From Puccinia triticina (lineage: Eukaryota; Basidiomycota; Pucciniomycetes; Pucciniales; Pucciniaceae): a DNA stretch of 64,000 nucleotides. Location of the stretch: NCBI RefSeq assembly GCF_026914185.1, contig NC_070560.1:7121501-7185500 (forward strand). Direction: 5' to 3'. Made by a program: the position numbers and the translations under genes. Below, one piece after another: positions 56,801-64,000 of this stretch. The notes under the pieces were generated by a model. That model ran no database searches. It was not told the DNA's origin and saw only the letters and a program-made list of their open reading frames with translations. The first letter of the stretch is position 1, and every line of letters begins with the position of its first letter.

Positions 56801-58478
56801 GATTTTCTTGTCAATAAACTCAGATTTTTCTTATGTAAAATTCCCCTTTTTTTGTATCCTGGTTTTTGTAGTGGGAAAACCCCACCTGTTTTTTTTTTTT
56901 TTTTTTTGAACTTTGGTTGATGGGGAAACCCATGATGTTTTTTTCTCATTTTTTATAATTGTAAGGGGGAACCCTTGATCTTATTTTTTTTTTAATTCTG
57001 GAAAAACTGTGTCTTTAATAAACTTGGATTTACATAGTGCATTATGTAAGTAGGGGCATGAACGCCCTTGCACGCCCTTTGGGTCCCACACCAAGGGATA
57101 AAATAGGGAGTGGGGCGGGCATGTGGCCCCACACGCCCTTTTTCAAGGGCTTTGGCGTGGGCATCCCCCCGGGAGAGGGGTGTGCATTGTGGGACTTCTA
57201 CACAAGGCGTGATCTGAGCTTGGAAGGGAATAATAGCAAAACTAGGGAAGTTTAGGCTAAAGGTGTTTGAAGGGCTGCCTTTCTATAATAAACTTTGGAA
57301 AAATTTGACACCAAGAATTTTAGTGTGGCGCAATCTACTGAATTATTCTATTATCTAGCTTTTTCAGAACCTAAGAACCAGGTTTTGTGCGCATAAAGAG
57401 ATGTTATGAATGACGTGATTGGGTTTGTTGTCAAGGGCAAGTTATAATTATCAATTTCTAAATTTATGATCTAATTCTTAACTATGATGATCTAACTATA
57501 ATAAAGTGATGAATGCGGAAGTAATCTCTTAATATTACTATTTAGTGCAAGCATGGGGAAAAAGGTAACAGGAAGGGGCAAGGAAGGCCTCCTTTTATAG
57601 ATGAAAACTTGTCTGAGAGTGGTTTTAGTGATTTGCAATAATGTATGTAGTGTGAAATAAATTATCATAGTGTGAAAAAGAAATTAATGTGGTTTGAAAA
57701 GAAATTAATGTGTTGTGAAATGAAATGGCTACATTGGGAAAGAAAATCACATCTAAGATGAGATTTACCAACATGTGAAATGTAAATCACTGTGGGGAAT
57801 TTTGTGTGAAAACAAAACAGACAGAAGTGGCTGTGCGCCTAATATGAGCTTGAATATACGTGTGAAACTAATACTTTACTGTGCTAATTTGTGGCGTTAT
57901 TGAATTCTGCTGAGTGAACTATCACAGGTTTTCTGGGTGATAAAAAGACGTGAAATCTGAGGAAAAAGATTTAATGTAAAATATTTGTACTAAAAAGATT
58001 AATATGTAGTTTATAATGTATTTTATAATTTAAAACTATACTATCTTGACATTGTTAATGGTTGATTGATCTCACCACAGCTTCACTTTTTGCTTCCAGA
58101 TAAGAAATTTGTTGCCATCTGGTTCCAGTTATGGGCACTTTATGGAGTCTTGATTGTCACTTGTACTCTAATTTACTGCAGAGGGTTTGAAAGCACTGGA
58201 GTTTACTGTTTCACAAGATCTACCAGCCATTTTTTGTTCCACTCCTAGCTATTTGCTGAGGTTGACTGGTTTGAGTGTTACAAGACTGTAAAACTTGAAC
58301 AACTAAGAGTGTTATTGCTTCAATGATAGAGCTAGAACTAGTTACAAATACTGGACTTTTATTAAGCTAGAAATCTGTGTTTTTACTTAAGAGTGGCACA
58401 GGAGCCGGCTGAAGCTATTAAAGATATAGAAAGCTGAGACTTTTGAGACTGAAGGTTGAGTTATCTGTTTAAGTTTAA
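56801..58478. other. AT-rich, no gene seen
   Basis: T-tracts at about 56889-56907 and 56982-56993. 57660-57730 repeats GTGTGAAA(A)GAAATTAATGTG. No supported gene. Confidence 0.35.
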
Positions 58479-58480
58479 TA

Positions 58481-58702
58481 GGGGAATTCAAAGTTGGCCA
58501 TGCACAACTTGCATGCACTTTTGCAAGTTGGTGTTCAAGGCTTTTATTGAACACCAAATTTCAAAAATAAATTCAAGCAGGCTTAAGGGGTGTAGTACAA
58601 TGTGGCTTGCATGCACTTTTGCAACTCGGTGTTCAAGAATGAACTTGAACACTGACTTGCAAAAGTGCATGCAAGTCGCATCTGGCCAACTTTGAAACCC
58701 CC
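58481..58702. mobile_element. MITE, 222 bp, TA TSD
   Basis: Left GGGGAATTCAAAGTTGGCCA and right, on the minus strand, GGGGGTTTCAAAGTTGGCCA are inverted, and CTTGCATGCACTTTTGCAAG is also inverted inside. TA flanks both ends (58479-58480 and 58703-58704). Tc1/mariner-type MITE by TSD. Confidence 0.75.
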
Positions 58703-58794
58703 TAATCAATCAATAGGACAAAAATCTTGTTACCCGCTTGGCCAGCACCTTAAACTGCTCGGCCAGCAGTTTGGCGTCCTGGAAAAGCTGCCTG

Positions 58795-59734
58795 TGGATT
58801 TTGCTCCCAGGAAAACTGATTTGGAAGTTTGCTCCCAGCAAAACTGCTTTTGCAGAGTTTGCTCCCAGGAAAACTGCTTTTGCAGTTTGCCTGTGGTGTG
58901 AGCCTGAGCCTCTAAAGTGACTACAGGATACAAGAGAAATGGGTGACACTGGTTGTATTTCTTGGGATAAAGAACTACAAACAGAAGGAGAGAGAAAAAG
59001 AGAGAGAAAGAGAAGGAGAAAGAGAAAGAAACGATCTGGAGGGGGTCTATCTACTCTTTATAAGACGATCCTCAAAGTCAACTTGAACCACCTGGAAAAG
59101 TGGTAAGGACAGCTGTGCCATACCAACAGGGGCTACAGCCTCCGCGCGCACAAGGAGACGGTGGGGGGACACAGAATAGTAAATCTAATCTGCTCTGATT
59201 TTTAGACTAAGTCTAGGATTAACAGAGTAACCTTGATCTTTTGAGGGGTTGGTGTGAAGAGAAATAAAGAGAAGCAATCAAGAGACACAGAGTAGCACTC
59301 TGGATAATCAAGGTTCAGAGAAATATTATACTTACTGTCAATAACCTAGGCGCCTGTGACGGCAGGTGTACTGGCAGCGTGGTATCCTCTTTGGTGGTGA
59401 TCCTGGGTTATCTGGGGCGTGGTTTGTAGAATCCTGACTTCTAAAATTTTCATAGTTTGCTTATGTAATTACATATGTACATGTGTTTGGCGCGCCTGGT
59501 GGCGCTGACACGTCACAACTGCGCATGCGCGCCACAACTCAAGAACTCAGGGAAGGAGTAGAGTTACAAAGAATTGGTAAGTTGTGACTAGGTTTGAAAT
59601 TGCATGAGGAAGCAGAATCTGAATTCAGAACAAGGATATCTCTTAAGATGAAAACGATATGTAGTAATTCATATGTAAAAAGTAGAAAAAAGGCAGACTT
59701 TAGGTCAGCTGTGTTGACTCTAAGGCTGACATGT
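58795..59734. other. Diverged satellite units, purine tract, no gene
   Basis: 58795-58890 has two diverged units of the TTTGCTCCCAGGAAAACTG satellite. 58979-59033 is a GAGA/GAAA purine tract. The rest shows no supported gene. Confidence 0.45.
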
Positions 59735-59976
59735 GGAGCTTGCTCCCAGGAAAACTGCTTTTGCAGTTTGCCTGTGGAGTTTGCTCCCAGGAAAACTGCT
59801 TTGGCAGTTTGCCTGTGGAGTTTGCTCCCAGGAAAACTGCTTTGGCAGTTTGCCTGTGGAGTTTGCTCCCAGGAAAACTGCTTTGGCAGTTTGCCTGTGG
59901 AGTTTTCTCCCAGGAAAACGGCTTTGGCAGTTTGCCTTGCTCCCAGGAAAACGGCTTTGGCAGTTTGCCTGTGGAG
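59735..59976. repeat. 41-bp satellite, left of hAT insertion
   Basis: Five to six head-to-tail units of 41 bp beginning CTGTGGAG, then TTTGCTCCCAGGAAAACTG and CTTTGGCAGTTTGC. AACTGC..GCAGTT gives each unit a short palindrome. Its last CTGTGGAG (59969-59976) is the target duplication of the hAT element. Confidence 0.88.
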
Positions 59977-62900
59977 TAAAGATGGCAAACAGGACCCGGG
60001 TACCGCCCGCGGGTCCGGGTACCAGACTGATTTGTGGGCCAAACCTCATACCCGGCACCGCACCCAGCACCGCCAGGGCGGTGTCAGGCAGTATACTGCC
60101 GGTATACCGGCAGTACCGCCCTTAAAAAAAACACTCAAAAAAAGGTTTAGATTGTGTTTCTTTGGTCTGTACTCATTCTACTACTATAATATTTCTCCCC
60201 CCCTTGTCTCTTGTCTCTGTTGCCTTTCCTTTCTTTGCTTGCTGAATATCATCCTTCCACTTAGCCAAGGTCCCTACCGCAATCTTTCCCTTCTTTGAAT
60301 AGAAAGTCACCGTCATACCTCTGCTTAAGGACTGAGCTGAGAGCTTGTGCCTTCTTGTTGAAATATAATCGCGCCCAAAGCTGAACGCCTGCTCCACATC
60401 AACAGAGGTTGCTGTAATTTTTTAGATGGTTGAATCGGATGATTAGTTAATTCAACACATGAAAGATTTCTCTAAATTTCAAACTCACCCCGACAGCTCA
60501 AGACGTCCAGTGCCATATATAAGAGACCCCCATGAGTTTTTCCAGAAATCTTTTGCTGGAGCCACCACCTCAGCGGATTTACGGGTTCGTTACCATCCAG
60601 TATGAGTCCCCCGGCAAGCCAAGCATCCAACGGGTCAGACAAGAGGTGTCCGCCTCAAGCTGCAGCAGCACTACCAAGTCCGGCAAGCATGCTGGTCCTA
60701 GGCTGTGGAATATTAAGGTGGATATTAGTCTTCAGGATGACAAAACCAACTGAGTTTTTGTCAAAAAACGGAGAACTTTAACTTGGAAGTAATTGTGTTT
60801 ACTGTTGATGATGCCACAGGGGTTGAATTTGGTGGTTCAGGCTTATAAAATGTTACCCACATATCCCAAGTCAGTTGTATAGCTTTGGCAATCCATTCCG
60901 GCTACCATTTGGCTGATTTGAAGTACTCGTCCCTAAAAGATGGATGAAGGACTGGATTGAAATGTATTAGATCAAACGCATGAGATGTAGATAAGAAACT
61001 TCAACATACCAATTGCAATCCTATAAAGAGAGGATGTATCGGTTAGGCTGTAATATTTGTTGGTTATTTTCAAACCAAGCCAACAGGCATTCCTTAAAGC
61101 GGGTGGATATTTAGAACAACTGATTGCTGTTGATAGATGTTCAGTTATTTGATCAATGAACATGACAATGTTTGCCAAGCAATCCGAGCCTGTTACCAAC
61201 ACTTGAAGCGTAATCTTGTAGAAACGGTTGAGCACATCGACCAAATCATGAGCCAAGTCCAAGTCTGACTGGTTCAAATAGTACTTCCGGTCAAACCCAT
61301 GCCGTTTATGACACTGCCACTTGAGGCTGGGGTGAAGCATTAGTTGTAGATATATGAGGAAATCTGGAAAAATAATGACTTACATGGCGGACTCGCATCT
61401 GATAATGCCCTGGAGTTGCAAAAGAGTTGAATTCCATTGGGTACGTACGTCGCGTTCAATTGTATGAGGTGTTGCACACCCCATTTCAGCGCAGATATTG
61501 GGAAAGTGAGCCTTGGATTTTGGGGAGTACCTCAGTTTCTTAGCAACAGCACAAAACTGTAAAATAAGGTGTCAGTTCTGATTCCTTCAATCAATATAAT
61601 CAATTTAAGGTCTTACTTTAGCCAGAGATCTTCTGCAGCAATCACTTGTATAGCAATCATCATTGTCCTCATTGCTAGCATTATCAATGTTGTCCAGACT
61701 GAGCAATTCAGTATCATCTGAGTCTTGTCCGTTGATAGAATCCCGCTCGCTTCCAATATCTTCTTCATCAGATTGGTCGTCTATCTCGCGGGTGAAGCTG
61801 GGAGAAAAGAGAGACTCAGGGGCGAGGGCCTGAATCCAAAACAAGGTGGAGTGGTGCTTACGGCCTTATCTGCAGTGCTGCATTGTCATTGTCGGATGAT
61901 TCCAAAGTGTCTGAGCCGTCAGGGACCGTTGTTGTTGGATTTTGTGAAGACTTTGCTTTCTTCTGAGCTCCAAAGGGGCGGAGGATACTTTGGACAATCA
62001 AGTTAAGCACATGGGCGAAACAACGTACCCACTGTGCCTCCCCTTGGAAGCAAGTCAACTTGAGCTTCTTGAGCTCGTTTACCATGACTTTGTTGTTGGA
62101 AGCGTTGTTGCTTACTATCCCCCATATCTGAAGTAAATAAGAATGTTCAGCCTTTGGAGCGATCAAAAGAAGACAATGTGGACCAAAAAAAGATGATGAA
62201 AGTCTAACCTTTTGCTGAATCCCAAATTTCTCAACTACCAGACGTACCGTCTCAGCTAAGTATTCACTAGTGTGACTCTGGGAGAGACAAATAAAGTCAA
62301 GAGGCATGGCCTCTAGCGTTGCTTCTGTATCTATATCGCCGGTTTCATGGAGTTCTAACCGGTAGATCACAACCCCCAGGATGTCAAACCCGTTGGGGGA
62401 CTGCCACACATCCACACCTAAGTACATTTCCCCGGTGTGTGCCTAAGATAACATTGAACAAGGGTCAGCCAACAAATCAATATTAAAGGAAACTGACTCA
62501 CTTTCAAAACAGAACAGTAGCTCTGTTGTATTGCTGAGTAAAGCATGTGGATGTCACTCGAAACCGTTTGTCTGCATGGTAAGTTCTTGTCAACTGTTGG
62601 ATGGAGGATTGCCCAATGGCTAGGATCAGCCAGAGCTGAAAAGGGCCTCGCCGCCTCGGCACACCATACCGCACAGAGTTGGGCAACCTAGTTGGGTAGT
62701 TTAAATGTCAGCTTTCTTATCACAATCAATTCACACATTAAGATTTTTACCTCTTTTGGATTGATGTCTCCGGTCCCCCTGATTCCACAACTGGCCAAAT
62801 TGGATTTCTTTTTGTCCTTGGCTTGTTTCCGGAGGCAGATTGAAGCGTGTTTGTTTAAGTTTCCACAAGAGGAGTCCGATGTTGGGTGGTTGATTATTGT

Positions 62901-63588
62901 TCCACATCTGATTAAGGATGTTAGCTCATAGATTATTTTGGAAGAGAGACTTGGAAGACAGATTCAATCTTACATTTGGCAAGGATAAGCAATCATTCGG
63001 CGACCGTGCTTGTCAAGCTGATTGGACAGCTCGGGTGTCGCATATGATTTGTAGCTGGAACTGATTCCATTTGTAGCTACTTTCTGAGCTTTTCCTGGAT
63101 AATTACTTAGTCAGAAAGCAATGTCAAACTATATTGAAATAGAAAATGGAAGGTTTTACACACATAACTCTTCCTTGTCAGTGAGAGGGCGTCCTCCAGA
63201 CGCAGGCGGCTGACTGCTAGATGGAGTAATATTGAGAGGAGTTTTGCTGGCTGCCTTGGGTTTGTCATTTGCAGGGGGTGAGGCGGATGAATCACGGGAT
63301 GGGTTGGCTTTTTTTTGCTTGCGGGTGGCCATCGCAGGTTGGTTTGTGGTTGGATGTCAAGGTGGAACTTGATTTCCGGCTTGGACTTCCCGTCCAAATC
63401 CCCCTACCCCCGGCGGGGGTAGGGGGATATGGACGGGGATGGCGGGTATGTCTGGGCGGTACCCGGTTGTGTGCCTTTTTTTTGGGAAAATCACGTACCC
63501 AGCACCGCACCCGGCACCGCCGGACGGGTGTCAGGCGGGTACAAGCGGTACCCCCTGGGTGGTACCGGGTACCTCTTTGCCATCCCTA
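59977..63588 (-). mobile_element. hAT transposon, 3.6 kb, TSD CTGTGGAG
   Basis: CTGTGGAG is found directly before (59969-59976) and after (63589-63596). Ends are inverted: TAAAGATGGCAAACAGG at the left and, on the minus strand, TAGGGATGGCAAAGAGG at the right, each followed by GGGTACC-rich sequence, CACCGCACCC and a T/A-run with CCCAAAA. It carries a multi-exon hAT transposase on the minus strand and no palindromic array. Its end layout makes it the likely gene-bearing relative of the elements at 7770-9886, 20989-27299 and 53574-54439. Confidence 0.9.
60173..63332 (-). pseudogene. hAT transposase gene with two nonsense codons
   Basis: Cuts and joins hAT ends in the nucleus when intact. Likely exons: 63164-63332, 62974-63088, 62751-62907, 62502-62687, 62209-62442, 61862-62127, 61617-61829, 61384-61556, 61010-61326, ~60731-60951, 60489-~60700, 60173-60411. 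Seen in order: a Lys/Ser-rich start MATRKQKKANPSRDS; a BED-like finger (YPCQICG..HASIC) split by an intron; VAQLCAVWCAEAARPFSAL; GVDVWQSPNGFDILGVVIY; GIVSNNASNNKVMVNELKK; WVRCFAHVLNLIVQSIL; an acidic insert; TQWNSTLLQL; and the C-terminal block SDPLDAWLAGGLI, HGGLLYMALDVLSC, SVDVEQAFSFGRDYISTRRH. In-frame TAG (60902-60904, in SAKW*PEW) and TGA (60655-60657, before GGHLLSDP) would truncate it. Exon edges around 60700-60731 are uncertain. Confidence 0.82.
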
Positions 63589-63596
63589 CTGTGGAG

Positions 63597-63708
63597 TTTG
63601 CTCCCACAAAAACTGCTTTAGCAGTTTGATCTCAGGAAAACTGCTTTAGCAGTTTGCTCCCAGGAAAACTGCTTTAGCAGTTTGCTCCCAGGAAAACTGC
63701 TTTAGCAG
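63597..63708. repeat. 41-bp satellite, right of hAT insertion
   Basis: Continues the 59735-59976 satellite with TTTGCTCCCA.GAAAACTG units, here 35 bp long (CTTTAGCAGTTTGCTCC) and lacking the CTGTGGAG spacer. Confidence 0.85.
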
Positions 63709-64000
63709 TATTTGTAGCGGCCGGCCAAGATTTCCCCATGCGCTGAGAAATTCAGATCTGCGAGGCCGATACATTGCAGCAGTAGCGCATCGTTACAGCA
63801 ATGTGCTACAACTTTCAAAAAATACATGAATTTTTTGCCGCTTCCGATGCTCTGTATTGGCCATTACGATACATGTGTCGTAATGGTTTCACGGTTGCTG
63901 CTCGGCGAGCAGCACATGCCTGTACCTGCTCGGCAAGCAGGTACTTGTTCCCGCTTGACTTCGCAGCGGCTACAGGTATCTGCTTGACGAGCAGGTCAAC
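63709..64000 (+). repeat. GGCCGGCC/GAGCAGG repeat, cut by window end
   Basis: 63709-63885 matches 36193-36350. 63885-64000 is the inverted match of 52987-53132, with CTGCTCGGCGAGCAG palindromes. It may be one element; its far end is outside the window. Confidence 0.7.

Overview
The window is nuclear DNA of a fungus, most likely a rust (Pucciniales, Puccinia-like). Four host genes have many short introns with GT..AG ends, proteins of basidiomycete type, and the rest is densely packed with nested transposons and satellites. The species call is inference; the intron-rich, repeat-rich fungal character is seen directly.

Host genes. (1) 1423-3740 (-): a four-exon C2H2 zinc-finger protein whose finger is split over introns. 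(2) 11995-16433 (-): a complete 17-exon ubiquitin-activating enzyme E1 (UBA1, 1029 aa by my splicing). (3) 16725-19084 (+): a six-exon WD40 splicing factor PRP4 (540 aa), divergent from UBA1 with only 291 bp between start codons. (4) 36825-40011 (-): a three-exon, ~1007 aa single-pass membrane protein with a large conserved extracytoplasmic part.

Mobile DNA with target-site duplications (TSDs) readable in the sequence: a MULE-like MITE (4160-4740, 9-bp TSD); a CACTA-type element (6775-11498, TSD TTG) that contains a second CACTA-type element (6901-10124, TSD GAG), which contains a hAT-type element (7770-9886, TSD TCATGGAG); a miniature LTR element (TRIM, 10448-11084, TSD CATAT) in the same stack; a copia retrotransposon (21441-26827, TSD CAGGT) inside a hAT-like satellite element (20989-27299); a second, uninterrupted copy of the outer CACTA element (29322-30213, TSD CAC); a 4.5-kb CACTA element (30539-35007, TSD TCC); a small hAT element (53574-54439); and a 3.6-kb hAT element with a broken transposase gene (59977-63588, TSD CTGTGGAG). 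Remnants of Plavaka/CACTA-like, Tc1/mariner and another hAT transposase lie at 45.5-48.5, 51.4-52.4 and 42.6-43.0 kb.

The main unexplained structure is a recurring architecture. Non-autonomous elements of both hAT and CACTA type carry, in place of genes, tandem arrays of short palindromes; each element has its own palindrome sequence (CCGGTCAT.., GGTCGC.., GTCCGG.., CCGGGAGG.., GAGCAGG..). The hAT members share termini built from TAGAGATNGCC plus clustered GGGTACCC motifs with the gene-bearing 3.6-kb hAT element. A second notable object is the TRIM, whose 215-bp LTRs each contain a tRNA-like sequence with A and B boxes and whose primer-binding site matches the anticodon region of initiator tRNA-Met. 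An empty-site paralogue for the TRIM is present in the window at about 29.77 kb.
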